NCBI GenBank assembly: GCA_964559435.1
Contig: CAZLHI010000007.1
Coordinates: forward strand, 1 to 64,000
DNA length: 64,000 nt
DNA from: Hebobacterum sp964559435
GTDB taxonomy: Bacteria; Armatimonadota; Hebobacteria; Hebobacterales; Hebobacteraceae
Direction of reading: 5' to 3'
The notes under the pieces were generated by a model. It was given only the letters and a program-made list of their open reading frames with translations, did not search any database and had not been told where the DNA came from. Positions 52,017 to 60,607 of the stretch are shown here, piece after piece; position 1 is the first letter of the stretch, and each line of letters starts with the position of its first letter. A program made the position numbers and the translations under genes.

Positions 52017-52215
52017 CGACGCCAGAGATGGCCTGAGTCCGCAGTCGGCCTGGCGCACTCTGGACAAGGTCAACGCCACGACCTTCGCTCCCGGCGACAC
52101 CATCCTGCTGAAGTCGGGCTGCTCGTGGAAGGGACAGCTCTGGCCGAAGGGGTCGGGCGAAGAGAGTGGGCCGATCATGATCGACGCCTACGGTGAGGGC
52201 GAGAAGCGGGAGTAG
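51919..52215 (+). pseudogene. truncated secreted beta-helix protein
   Basis: A 98-residue ORF starting with a signal peptide (about VHVAVQFVVALVLGLAASAALA). It then matches the opening of right-handed parallel beta-helix proteins: YHVDGEQGDDARDGLSP, SAWRTLDKVNATTF, PGDTILLKSGCSWKGQLWP and IMIDAYGEGEKRE. Intact relatives continue for several hundred residues; here the frame ends at a TAG and only 57 bases remain before the next gene, with no further beta-helix sequence. The strong GGAGGGAGGGAG site suggests it was once expressed. It may be a deletion remnant, or an unusually short secreted protein. Confidence 0.65.
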
Positions 52216-52272
52216 CGGACGGGCGAGCACACGTATGGCGAATCAACCCCAAGGCCGCAAACAGCTCCGGAC

Positions 52273-52674
52273 ATGACACGATCGGGAATCATATTCCTGC
52301 TTCTTGTCCTGGTGGGAGCGGGTGTCTATGTGTTCTACCAGCTCGCCCCCACACCTCAGCGGAACCGGCTCATCGGGACGTGGCGGCTTGTCAGCGAAGG
52401 GCCCGAGTCCCGCGGCTTCCTCTTCCGGGCCGACGGCACCGGCGCCGTAAGCTACTGGGACCACGGCCAGGGGAGGGAAAGCCGGCCGTTGGAAATGGAA
52501 TGGATCATCTCCACCGAGGAGCGGAGGATCTCCATCAGGATTCTCCAGCGCATGCCGCGGCGAGGTGACGACAAGATTGAGGGCAGCTACGAATGGGTCC
52601 GCGAGGGAATCCTGTTCAACCACGCCGGCGGGCCGATCCCGGCGGGGACGTTTCTCTACGAGAAGGTTGAGTAG
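52273..52674 (+). CDS. small membrane-anchored lipocalin-like protein
   Basis: A 133-residue protein with one N-terminal hydrophobic helix (IIFLLLVLVGAGVYVFYQLA near residues 6-25) and a beta-rich domain starting LIGTWRLVSEGPESRGFLFRADG. The pattern of GTW, FxxDG and WxxV resembles small lipocalin-like proteins (for example DUF-type). The family is unproven. No operon partner is obvious, since a fresh promoter precedes the fumarase genes downstream. Confidence 0.55.
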   Translation: MTRSGIIFLLLVLVGAGVYVFYQLAPTPQRNRLIGTWRLVSEGPESRGFLFRADGTGAVSYWDHGQGRESRPLEMEWIISTEERRISIRILQRMPRRGDDKIEGSYEWVREGILFNHAGGPIPAGTFLYEKVE

Positions 52675-52746
52675 GAGGCGTACCTGTCACTAACCTAGTG
52701 CTAGTTTCCGTGATTGGCGTTGCCGAGGCATCGCCTTGACACCTCG

Positions 52747-52755
52747 TGCTATAAT
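52747..52755 (+). promoter_or_regulatory. extended -10 promoter of the fumarase-his operon
   Basis: TGC followed by perfect TATAAT. A TTGACA-like hexamer occurs at 52736, but only 8 bases before the -10, so it cannot be the -35; recognition probably relies on the extended -10. Transcription should begin near 52762, about 24 bases before the GTG of the alpha subunit gene. Confidence 0.65.
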
Positions 52756-52785
52756 GAACCGGTGGGGTAGGGGAGAGGCGCGCGT

Positions 52786-53631
52786 GTGAAGGAAGTGCCT
52801 GCGGCGGAGATCACGGCCAAGGTCGCTGAGCTCTGCATTCGAGCCTGTACGGTGCTTCCTCCCGATGTCGTGGCCGCGATTGAGGCTGCCCGCGAGCGGG
52901 AGGAATCGAGGCTCGGCCGGGAAGTGCTCTCTCGGCTGCTCGAGAACGCCCGCCTGGCCGCCGATGAAGCGATCCCGATGTGCCAGGACACCGGCCTGGC
53001 GGTTGTCTTCGTCGAGCTGGGGGAAGAGGTGAGGGTGAGCGGGGCACATCTGCGCGAGGCCATCGCGGAGGGCGTGCGCCAGGGATACGAGAAGGGCTAC
53101 CTGCGCAAGTCGGTGGTCCAGAGCCCCCTCAACCGCTGCAACACCGGCGACAACACGCCACCCGTCATCCACACCGAGGTCGTGCCGGGGAGCAAGCTGA
53201 AGATCACGGTGGCCGCCAAGGGGGCTGGCTCGGAGAACATGAGCCGCCTCAAGATGATGGCGCCGGGCGACGGCGTGGAGGGCGTCAAGAGCTTCGTGAG
53301 GGAGACAGTCGAGCGGGCGGGGGCAAGCGCCTGCCCGCCGGTCGTCGTCGGACTCGGCCTTGGCGGGAGCTTCGAGCAGTGCGCTCTAATCGCGAAGAAG
53401 GCTTTGCTGCGATCGCTCACCGATTCCAGCGCCGATCCGGCCGCCGCGAAGCTGGAGGCCGAGCTGCTCGACCTCATCAACAGCACCGGCATCGGGCCGA
53501 TGGGCGTCGGGGGTCGCGTCACCGCGCTGGCGGTGAAGGTCGAGACGGCGCCATCTCACATCGCAAGCATGCCGGTTGCAGTCAACCTCCAGTGCCACGC
53601 GGCCAGGCGCGCTGAGTACACGTGGGAGTAG
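52786..53631 (+). CDS. class I fumarase/tartrate dehydratase alpha subunit
   Basis: A 281-residue N-terminal half of a class I (iron-sulfur) fumarate hydratase, in the two-subunit form. Cluster cysteines are seen in PMCQDTGLAVVF near residue 64, CNTGDNTPPVIHTEVV near residue 118, and GLGGSFEQCAL near residue 190. GGRVTALAVKVETAPSHIASMPVAVNLQCHAARR closes it. The GTG start has GGGGAGAGG upstream and a promoter 31 bases before. The beta subunit gene follows 4 bases later. Fumarate or tartrate cannot be told apart from sequence alone. Confidence 0.93.
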   Translation: MKEVPAAEITAKVAELCIRACTVLPPDVVAAIEAAREREESRLGREVLSRLLENARLAADEAIPMCQDTGLAVVFVELGEEVRVSGAHLREAIAEGVRQGYEKGYLRKSVVQSPLNRCNTGDNTPPVIHTEVVPGSKLKITVAAKGAGSENMSRLKMMAPGDGVEGVKSFVRETVERAGASACPPVVVGLGLGGSFEQCALIAKKALLRSLTDSSADPAAAKLEAELLDLINSTGIGPMGVGGRVTALAVKVETAPSHIASMPVAVNLQCHAARRAEYTWE

Positions 53632-53635
53632 GCTG

Positions 53636-54208
53636 GTGTCCGTTCCCGAGCCGAGCGAAACGCCGGTCAGCCTGACGACGCCGCTGACCGACAAGGACGT
53701 GCTGGGTCTGCGCGCAGGCCAGCCGGTTCTCATCACGGGCGTGGTCTACACCGCACGCGACGCAGCCCACCGGCGTATGGCCGAGGCGATCGAGAGAGGG
53801 GAGGAGCTGCCATTCAATCTTCGCGGACAGGTCATCTACTATGTCGGCCCAACTCCGGCGCCTCCCGGGCGTGTGATCGGCGCGGCCGGTCCGACCAGCG
53901 CAAGCCGCATGGACCGGTACACGCCGGGCCTGCTCGAGCGTGGCCTGAAGGGGATGATCGGAAAAGGCCCGCGCTCCGAGGAGATCCGGGAGGCGCTCAA
54001 GAAGCACAAGGCGGTCTACTTCGGAGGGCTAGGCGGGGCGGGAGCGCTCCTTGCACGACAGATCCGTACGGTCCAAATGGTAGCGTACGAGGACCTGGGG
54101 GCGGAGGCTATACGCCGTCTGGAGATAAAGGACTTCCCCGCCATCGTCATCAACGACTGCTTCGGCGGGGATGCCTACGCGGAGGCGAAGGCGCGCTGGC
54201 GGAAGTGA
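53636..54208 (+). CDS. class I fumarase/tartrate dehydratase beta subunit
   Basis: A 190-residue C-terminal half of the class I hydro-lyase. Conserved features are LRAGQPVLITGVVYTARDAAHRR near residue 26, YYVGPTPAPPGRVIGAAGPT near residue 67, TSASRMDRYTP, and MIGKGPRS near residue 106. The GTG start at 53636 has GGGAG 8 bases upstream; the frame is open into the alpha gene. The stop overlaps the hisH GTG by 4 bases, joining fumarase to the his genes in one transcript. Confidence 0.93.
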   Translation: MSVPEPSETPVSLTTPLTDKDVLGLRAGQPVLITGVVYTARDAAHRRMAEAIERGEELPFNLRGQVIYYVGPTPAPPGRVIGAAGPTSASRMDRYTPGLLERGLKGMIGKGPRSEEIREALKKHKAVYFGGLGGAGALLARQIRTVQMVAYEDLGAEAIRRLEIKDFPAIVINDCFGGDAYAEAKARWRK

Positions 54209-54861
54209 TAAGAGCAGAGATCGCGATAATCGACTATGGGATGGGGAACCTGCGAAGCGTGGAGAAGGCACTTCAGCGCGTGGGTGCGGAGGCCCGGGTC
54301 ATCGACTCGCCCGAAGCGGCCGCGGGCGCAAAGGGGCTCGTGCTACCAGGAGTGGGCGCGTTCGGCCAGGCGATGGAGCGGCTGTCGGAGGCTGGGTTCG
54401 ACCAACTCGTGAAGGAGTGGGTGGGCGCGGATCGACCGTTTCTCGGGATATGCTTGGGGCTACAGCTGCTGTTCACGGAGAGCGAGGAGTTCGGACCGGT
54501 GCGGGGGCTGGACATCGTGCCGGGCCGCGTCGTGCGGTTCCGCGGGCCGCAGTACGAGCAGCACGGGGACGAGCCGGGCCTGAAGGTGCCACATATGGGA
54601 TGGAATAGCCTGAAGGTGACCAAACCGCATCCCGTGGTTGGGAACCTGCCGGCAGACGCGATGGCGTACTTCGTGCACTCCTACTACTGCGTTCCCGATG
54701 ATGCCGACTGGACTGCCATCGTCACCGACCATGGGATGGAGTTCACCTCGGCCGTGTCGCGGGGACGAGTGTTCGCGTCGCAGTTCCATCCCGAGAAGAG
54801 CGGGGATGTGGGCCTGCAGATGCTGACGAACTTCGTCGGTCTCGTGGCTGGGACGTCGTGA
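54205..54861 (+). CDS. hisH: imidazole glycerol phosphate synthase, glutaminase subunit
   Basis: A 218-residue class I glutamine amidotransferase that supplies ammonia to HisF. The catalytic cysteine lies in FLGICLGLQLLF near residue 85, and the histidine and glutamate in FASQFHPEKSGDVG near residue 197. GMGNLRSV near residue 13 and PGVGAFG near residue 50 are typical. The GTG start overlaps the fumarase beta stop. hisA begins on its last base. Confidence 0.96.
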   Translation: MIRAEIAIIDYGMGNLRSVEKALQRVGAEARVIDSPEAAAGAKGLVLPGVGAFGQAMERLSEAGFDQLVKEWVGADRPFLGICLGLQLLFTESEEFGPVRGLDIVPGRVVRFRGPQYEQHGDEPGLKVPHMGWNSLKVTKPHPVVGNLPADAMAYFVHSYYCVPDDADWTAIVTDHGMEFTSAVSRGRVFASQFHPEKSGDVGLQMLTNFVGLVAGTS

Positions 54862-55571
54862 TGGAGGTCATCCCAGTAATTGACCTCCGTGCCGGCCGCT
54901 GTGTCAACCTGGTCCAGGGCGACTACGACCGCGAAACCGTCTTCGGCGATGATCCACCCGCGATGGCGCGCCGATGGGAGTCGCTGGGAGCACCCCGCCT
55001 CCACGTCGTTGACCTCGACGGAGCGAGGGAAGGTTCTCCTCGCAACCTTGATGCTGTCCGAGGCATCTGCGATGCCATCTCCATCCCCGTCCAGCTCGGC
55101 GGTGGCATGCGGGATGTCGCCACCGCCCGCCGGGCCTTCGACACAGGCGTGGACCGCGTGATCATCGGCACGGCCGCGCTCGATCTTGACCGGGCCGCCA
55201 GCTTCGTCGCCGAGTTCGGCGAGGCAGTGGCGGCCGGCATCGACGCCCGCGACGGCCTTGTCGCCGTCCGCGGCTGGCTCGACACGACCAAGGTCCGCGC
55301 GCTCGACCTAGCGGAGAAGCTCGGCTCCCTCGGTTTCCGATGGATCGTCTTCACCGACATTCAGAGCGACGGCATGCTCAAGGGCACGAACATCCCGGCA
55401 GTGAGAGAGATGGTCGAGTCTGTCGACGCCTCCGTCATCGCCTCCGGGGGCATCACAACCGTTGATGATCTGCGCGCTGCCCGGGAGGCGGGAGCCGCGG
55501 GAGCCATCGTCGGGCGCGCGCTGTATACAGGCGCGCTCAATCTGAAGGAAGCCTTGGAAGCTGCATGCTAG
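54861..55571 (+). CDS. hisA: ProFAR isomerase
   Basis: A 236-residue HisA, a TIM barrel that isomerises the ribose chain of ProFAR. Motifs: VIPVIDLRAGRCVNLVQGD near residue 3, VVDLDGAREGSPRN near residue 49, VQLGGGMRD near residue 78, the catalytic aspartates in the first strand and TDIQSDGMLKGTN near residue 166, and VIASGGIT near residue 192. The ATG at 54861 overlaps the hisH stop; GTG at 54858 is an alternative. It overlaps hisF by 7 bases. Confidence 0.95.
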   Translation: MEVIPVIDLRAGRCVNLVQGDYDRETVFGDDPPAMARRWESLGAPRLHVVDLDGAREGSPRNLDAVRGICDAISIPVQLGGGMRDVATARRAFDTGVDRVIIGTAALDLDRAASFVAEFGEAVAAGIDARDGLVAVRGWLDTTKVRALDLAEKLGSLGFRWIVFTDIQSDGMLKGTNIPAVREMVESVDASVIASGGITTVDDLRAAREAGAAGAIVGRALYTGALNLKEALEAAC

Positions 55572-56353
55572 CGAAGCGAATCATATGCTGTCTCGACGTG
55601 GACCGCGGCCGTGTCGTGAAATGCATCAAGTTCCTCGACCCGCGAGACGCGGGCGATCCCGTCGAGCTTGCCCGACGCTACGACGCCGAGGGCGTCGACG
55701 AACTCACGTTCTATGACATCACGGCCTCCCATGAGGCGCGCGATATCATGCTCGACGTCGCGGCCCGCACTGCAGAAGAGGTGTTCATCCCTTTCACCGT
55801 CGGCGGCGGCATCCGGGCCGTGGACGACTTCCGGGCGGTGCTGAAGACCGGGGCCGACAAGGTTTCGATCAACACCGCGGCATTGAAGCGACCGGAGCTG
55901 ATATCGGAGGCGGCCGAGCGCTTCGGGAGCCAGTGCGTGATTCTCTCCATCGACGCCAAACGTAAGACAGATACGCCGCCTGACAAGCCTAAGTGGCTGT
56001 GCTACATCAACGGTGGCCGAGTTGCCACAGGTGTGGACGCGGTCGAGTGGGCACAGCGGGGCGAGGAGCTGGGCGCCGGCGAGATCGTGCTCAACAGCAT
56101 GGATGCAGACGGCACCATGGCCGGCTACGATATTCCCCTCTGCCGCGCCGTCGCGGACGCCGTGAGCATCCCGGTCATCGCCTCCGGCGGCGCCGGCAAA
56201 CCAGAGCACCTCTACCAGGCCCTAACGGAGGGGCGCTGCGAGGCCGCGCTGGTCGCCAGCATTGCACACTACTCGGCTCAGCCAATCGCCGAGATCAAGG
56301 AGCACCTTGCCGAGCGCGGCCTTCCTGTGAGGCCGACGCGGCTGGCAGCCTAG
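55565..56353 (+). CDS. hisF: imidazole glycerol phosphate synthase, cyclase subunit
   Basis: A 262-residue HisF barrel, partner of HisH. It starts MLAKRIICCLDVDRGRVVKC, where the usual residue before CLDV is proline. FTVGGGIR near residue 77, DKVSINTAAL near residue 98, ILSIDAKRK near residue 126, EIVLNSMDADGTMAGYD near residue 170, and VIASGGAGK near residue 198 are conserved; the catalytic Asp11 and Asp130 equivalents are present. It overlaps hisA by 7 bases. Confidence 0.96.
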   Translation: MLAKRIICCLDVDRGRVVKCIKFLDPRDAGDPVELARRYDAEGVDELTFYDITASHEARDIMLDVAARTAEEVFIPFTVGGGIRAVDDFRAVLKTGADKVSINTAALKRPELISEAAERFGSQCVILSIDAKRKTDTPPDKPKWLCYINGGRVATGVDAVEWAQRGEELGAGEIVLNSMDADGTMAGYDIPLCRAVADAVSIPVIASGGAGKPEHLYQALTEGRCEAALVASIAHYSAQPIAEIKEHLAERGLPVRPTRLAA

Positions 56354-56389
56354 CAAGGTTACGGGCGCGCCCAGAGAGGAGGAGGGGGC

Positions 56390-58330
56390 TTGAGGCAGTC
56401 GCGCGGCGGCATCACCGCGCGCAGCGTGATCATTGGGCTACTGCTCGCCTGCGCGCTCTGCGCCATCACGCCCTACAACGACTACGTCATCGTCAACACG
56501 TACATCGCCGGGAATCACTTCCCGGTGGGCGCGGTCGCTGTTCTGCTGCTGCTCGGGCTCCTGAACGTCATCGCGCTGAAGAGGCGGGGCCGCGCTTTGC
56601 TGCGAACGCGGGAGGTGGCCGTGATCTACATCATCATCATGGTCACTTCGGGGATCCCCTCGTCGGGACTGCTTCGGTACCTCATTACGGTCCTCTGCGT
56701 TCCCTACTACTACGCGAGCGCGGGCAACCGTTGGGAGGTGCTGTTCTGGGACCACATCCCGACATGGACGTGGGTGAGTGACGATTTCGCGGTGAAGGCG
56801 TTCTGGGAGGGATTGCCTGACGGGATGGGGGTTCCGTGGCACGCCTGGGCGCTCCCGCTGTCGCGCTGGAGCCTCTTCGTCGGCGCCGTGTGGCTCATGA
56901 TGGTGTGCCTCGCGGCGCTTGTGCGGAAGCAGTGGGCAGACCGCGAGCGGCTCGCCTTCCCGCTCGTCCAATTTCCGGTGGAGGTCCTGCGCAGCGACGG
57001 CCGGGGCGAGTCAGTCCCCTTCTTCAGCAATCGCCTGGTCTGGGTCGGCGCCGGAGCGGTATTCCTGCTGCACTCAATTAACGGCCTCCACCAGCACTTC
57101 CCCGCGGTTCCGTCCGTCCCGACCTTCTGGGATTTCAACTCGCAGCTGACGGACCGGCCCTGGAACGGGATGATTCCCCTTTACCTCGGCATCTTCCCGT
57201 CGGCCATCGGGTTCGCCTACCTACTCTCTCTCGAGGTGGCGGCGGGATTCTGGGCGGCGGTGCTGTTCACCAAGGCGCAGGCAGTCACGATGCGGCTGTT
57301 GGGCCATGAGGGGAACGGGTGGTCCGGCATCATCGGACAGGTGGAGGGATGGGAGCAGATGGGGGCGGTCATCGCCCTCGCTGTCGTCCTCGGCTGGTTG
57401 CTGCGCGGGAGCATAGCGGACGCCTTCCGGAAAGCATTCTCTCGCGCTCCGGACATCGACGATTCGGGCGAGCCGCTCGGCTACCGCGCGGCCGTCTTCG
57501 GATTGCTGCTCAGCCTGGCCGTCATGGCGCTGTGGCTGCGTTCATCTGGCATGACCGTTGCACACTTGCTTGGGTTCCTCATCGCCTTTGTCGCGATGTG
57601 CCTGGTCCTCGCTCGCATCGTCGCGGAGGCCGGGATGCTCATGGTGCACTACAGCTTCCGACCAACCGCCTATCTACTCCTCGTTGGGGGACCGGCGGCC
57701 GTCGGTGCTCGGAACTTGACGCCGCTGTCGTTCGTGGACTGCGCACTGACGTTCGACCTGCGCGAGTTCCTCCTGCCCTCGGCCCTGAACGCCTTCAAGC
57801 TGTCCGACCAGGTCAACGTCTCGCCACGGGGGATCGCAAAGACGATTGGGGCGGCCCTCGCTGTCTCCTTCGTCGTGAGCGTCGCCGCCTTCTTGTGGAC
57901 TGTCTACCACCGCGGCGCCTCCCAGATCACCGGGTGGGACGTCCTTGCATTCCACCCGAGGCGGTTTTTCAATATGCTCGGCGGGCAGCTCGACAACCCG
58001 GCGCCTCCGCCCAACACGGCCTACTTCGCCATGGCCGCCGGAGCGGCCCTGGTCACACTCCTCGCCTGGCTGCGCATCAACTTCGTCTGGTGGCCGATTC
58101 ATCCGCTGGGGTTCGCGATGGCGAGTTCCTGGGCCAGCGTCAACCTCTGGTTCTCGCTCTTTCTGGGATGGTTGTTCAAGCTGCTGGTCATCCGCTATAC
58201 TGGTCTTCGCGGGTACGTCCAGTTCCGACCTCTCTTCATGGGAGTCATCTTGGGTGATATCCTCGGCGCGGTTCTGTGGATCATCGTCGGATGGTTCACG
58301 GGCGTCGGGATCATGGTGACGGTGAATTAG
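56390..58330 (+). CDS. DUF6785/OPT-like polytopic membrane protein
   Basis: A 646-residue integral membrane protein with about 13-14 hydrophobic helices. It resembles the DUF6785/DUF6784 families, which are distantly related to oligopeptide (OPT) transporters. Typical features are AITPYNDYVIVNTYIAGNHFP near residue 26, VTSGIPSSGLLRYL near residue 84, RERLAFPLVQFPVEV near residue 183, and LRINFVWWPIHPLGFAMA near residue 563. It starts with TTG and a strong GAGGAGGAGGGG site. Its position inside the his cluster, between hisF and the hisI fusion, with 36- and 8-base gaps, suggests co-expression. Substrate unknown. Confidence 0.72.
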   Translation: MRQSRGGITARSVIIGLLLACALCAITPYNDYVIVNTYIAGNHFPVGAVAVLLLLGLLNVIALKRRGRALLRTREVAVIYIIIMVTSGIPSSGLLRYLITVLCVPYYYASAGNRWEVLFWDHIPTWTWVSDDFAVKAFWEGLPDGMGVPWHAWALPLSRWSLFVGAVWLMMVCLAALVRKQWADRERLAFPLVQFPVEVLRSDGRGESVPFFSNRLVWVGAGAVFLLHSINGLHQHFPAVPSVPTFWDFNSQLTDRPWNGMIPLYLGIFPSAIGFAYLLSLEVAAGFWAAVLFTKAQAVTMRLLGHEGNGWSGIIGQVEGWEQMGAVIALAVVLGWLLRGSIADAFRKAFSRAPDIDDSGEPLGYRAAVFGLLLSLAVMALWLRSSGMTVAHLLGFLIAFVAMCLVLARIVAEAGMLMVHYSFRPTAYLLLVGGPAAVGARNLTPLSFVDCALTFDLREFLLPSALNAFKLSDQVNVSPRGIAKTIGAALAVSFVVSVAAFLWTVYHRGASQITGWDVLAFHPRRFFNMLGGQLDNPAPPPNTAYFAMAAGAALVTLLAWLRINFVWWPIHPLGFAMASSWASVNLWFSLFLGWLFKLLVIRYTGLRGYVQFRPLFMGVILGDILGAVLWIIVGWFTGVGIMVTVN

Positions 58331-58338
58331 GAGGGGCA

Positions 58339-59409
58339 GTGGACCTCGACGCTCTGAAATGGGACGAGCGCGGGCTTATCTCGGTCATCTTCCAGGACCA
58401 CGAGACCGGCGAGGTGCTGGTCCTCGGGTACATGAATCGCGGGGCGCTCGAGAAGACGCTCGAGACAGGCAAGGCTTATCTCTTCCGGCGCTCCCACGGT
58501 CGGGTGATGATGAAGGGGGAGACATCCGGCAACTACCAGCTCGTCAAGGAGGTCCTGGTGGACTGCGACGGCGACGCGCTGGTGATGAAGATCGAGCAGA
58601 TCGGCGGCGCGGCCTGCCACGAAGGCTATCGCTCCTGCTTCTATCGCAAGCTGGTCGGCGATCGCCTCGAGATCGTGGGGGAGCGTGTCTTCGAGCCGAA
58701 GGAGGTCTACCGGCCGAGCAGAAGGCGGCAGCCGTGCGTGGCCATTGACGGTCCCGTGGCGGCAGGCAAGAGCACCATCGCCAGGCTGGTGGCACGTGAG
58801 CTCGGCTTCACATACGTGGACTCCGGGGCGACGTACCGCGGGCTCGCCTGGGCGGCACGCCGTCACGGCATCTCGCCGGACGATCGCGCCCGATTCGACG
58901 ATTTCCTCGGGGAGCTGGACATCCAGCTGCGGCCGCGGCCTGATGGGCTCAACCAGGTGCTCGTGGATGGCCAGGACGTGACGGACGAGATTCGCTCCCC
59001 ACAGATCGGAAAGCTGGCCTCGAGGCTATCGGCCATCCCGCGGGTCCGGCGCCGTATGGTGGCCCTGCAGAAGGAGATGGCCAGGGAGGGCGGGGTCGTG
59101 ATGGAGGGGAGGGATATTCAGACGGTGGTGCTGCCGGAAGCCGAGGTAAAGATCTTCCTCACGGCGCCGGCTGAGGAGCGTGCGGAGCGCCGATGGCACG
59201 AGCTCCGAGCTCAAGGGGTCAGTGCCGACCTGCAGCAGGTTCAGGCTGAGATCGAGGCGCGGGATAAGCAGGACTCCACGCGGTCGGATTCCCCCCTACG
59301 GGCCGCGTCGCATGCAGTTCACGTGGACACAGCCGGCATGACCATAGAACAGGTCGTGGCCACGGTGCTCGAAGTCGCGCGCGAGCGCTGCCCGACTGAC
59401 CGGGCTTAA
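58339..59409 (+). CDS. HisI-cytidylate kinase fusion protein
   Basis: A single 356-residue frame holding two enzymes. Residues 1-118 are phosphoribosyl-AMP cyclohydrolase (HisI): WDERGLISVIFQDHETGEV, SHGRVMMKGETSGNYQ, and the metal residues DCDGDAL near residue 75 and ACHEGYRSCFYRK near residue 93 are intact. After a 15-residue charged linker, residues 134-356 form cytidylate kinase (Cmk): VAIDGPVAAGKSTIARLVA (P-loop), VDSGATYRGLAW, and MEGRDIQTVVLP near residue 255. Each domain has its catalytic residues. GTG start with GGAGGGG. An in-frame GTG at 58738, behind AAGGCGG, could also give free Cmk. It is 8 bases downstream of the DUF6785 gene. Confidence 0.93.
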   Translation: MDLDALKWDERGLISVIFQDHETGEVLVLGYMNRGALEKTLETGKAYLFRRSHGRVMMKGETSGNYQLVKEVLVDCDGDALVMKIEQIGGAACHEGYRSCFYRKLVGDRLEIVGERVFEPKEVYRPSRRRQPCVAIDGPVAAGKSTIARLVARELGFTYVDSGATYRGLAWAARRHGISPDDRARFDDFLGELDIQLRPRPDGLNQVLVDGQDVTDEIRSPQIGKLASRLSAIPRVRRRMVALQKEMAREGGVVMEGRDIQTVVLPEAEVKIFLTAPAEERAERRWHELRAQGVSADLQQVQAEIEARDKQDSTRSDSPLRAASHAVHVDTAGMTIEQVVATVLEVARERCPTDRA

Positions 59410-59436
59410 TCGGGGGGACAGCGCCGAAGCCCGGTG

Positions 59437-60381
59437 CTACCGCGCTTGAATAGTGGCGTGGAGGCGTGCCTCCAACCCGGCCTCCTGCTGGCCCTCGGCT
59501 CCCCCTGAGAATGCGATGCGGGTGACTAGGGAGACGTTGTAGTCGGCGCGCACCAGACGGCCCTCGAGAGGATTGAAGAACTCCGTCGACGTGATCGTCT
59601 CTCTCATGTCGGGGACGGCGACGGTGACCGTTGACTCGGGCGGTCCGACGTTCATCGGGCTCGCGCGGAGGCGAGCCTCCCCGTATCCGCTTATCTTCGC
59701 CAGGCCTACCCCGCCTTGGTCTGCGTAAGAGTCCAGGGTCCGGGAGGTCGTGACCGTCACGGGCATGGCCGGTCCGAATGGGCTGATCTGTATTGACCTT
59801 CGCCACGTGTTCCCCACCTTCACGGGCTCCTCAGGGAAGAGCGGCTCCCCGAGATTCCGGAGCTGCGGCTTCCCGAAGCCAGGTGCGATCTGCTCCATCC
59901 CTGCCAGATTCAGGATTTCGGACAAGACAACATCCAGGATCTGACCCTTGGGAGAGACCACAACTTCCAGTGGTACGCCGAGGACGAGCACCTGGCTCAT
60001 GTCCGCATCCGGCGGCGCTTGCTCCCTGCCGTCGGCATACCAGCGGACCCGACCATTCGAATAGGCCAATCTGGCGCGCTGGGGGCCTACCGTGGCCCGG
60101 ATGTCAGCGCTTGGCATCAGAAGGTGAAGGCGCGCGTTCCCGTCGGGCAGCACCTCTGCCACGGTCACCTTGAGGCGGAGATTCCCCCGCAGCCCCATTG
60201 CGGCGAATTCGCCGTCCGGCGCTCTCAGGCCGCCTGAGCCCGACATCGTGATGTCGTACTCCATCACGTCGCCAGGCGCGAACTTGAAGGAGAGGTCCAC
60301 CGCCTCCTGGGCCCGAGCCACAGTCGCCGCGACGAGCAGGACGAACGCGCTCAGCAGAAGTAGTAGGGCACATCGCGCCAT
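59437..60381 (-). CDS. secreted protein of unknown function
   Basis: A 314-residue protein with a clear signal peptide (CALLLLLSAFVLLVAATVARAQ, cleavage near residue 24). The mature part is beta-rich and begins VDLSFKFAPGDVMEYDITMSG. The pattern of a repeated FxFxxGDxxxY motif plus ERTxT-type strands recalls DUF6263-like periplasmic proteins, but I cannot confirm the family. It converges with the HisI-Cmk gene 28 bases away. Likely periplasmic or lipid-transport related. Confidence 0.6.
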   Translation of the reverse strand: MARCALLLLLSAFVLLVAATVARAQEAVDLSFKFAPGDVMEYDITMSGSGGLRAPDGEFAAMGLRGNLRLKVTVAEVLPDGNARLHLLMPSADIRATVGPQRARLAYSNGRVRWYADGREQAPPDADMSQVLVLGVPLEVVVSPKGQILDVVLSEILNLAGMEQIAPGFGKPQLRNLGEPLFPEEPVKVGNTWRRSIQISPFGPAMPVTVTTSRTLDSYADQGGVGLAKISGYGEARLRASPMNVGPPESTVTVAVPDMRETITSTEFFNPLEGRLVRADYNVSLVTRIAFSGGAEGQQEAGLEARLHATIQAR

Positions 60382-60528
60382 AGCAGGCTCTCCTGGCCGC
60401 GCCGACCGGCGCGGAAGCTATTGTCACTGGCCTATACCACATCGGGCGCTTGTCTCATTGCGGGCCGTCCAGCAACCGCCGGAGACGATCAGGCGCCACG
60501 CCCTCGCTAGCGCACGTGCCGAGCCATA

Positions 60529-60537
60529 TGGTATAAT
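60529..60537 (+). promoter_or_regulatory. extended -10 promoter of the zinc-ribbon gene
   Basis: TGG followed by perfect TATAAT at 60532-60537, 71 bases before the ATG. No TTGACA-like -35 is present at the right distance. Confidence 0.55.
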
Positions 60538-60607
60538 CGCGCAAGCGGGAGCTCGCGTTCGAGGTACATCTCGCGACAGGCTATGCCGAAGAAGAGGAGC
60601 GTTCGGC

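Noticed and set aside
52736..52741. TTGACA read as -35 of the fumarase promoter
   Set aside because: Only 8 bases separate it from TATAAT, too short for a -35/-10 pair; the extended -10 is the better explanation.
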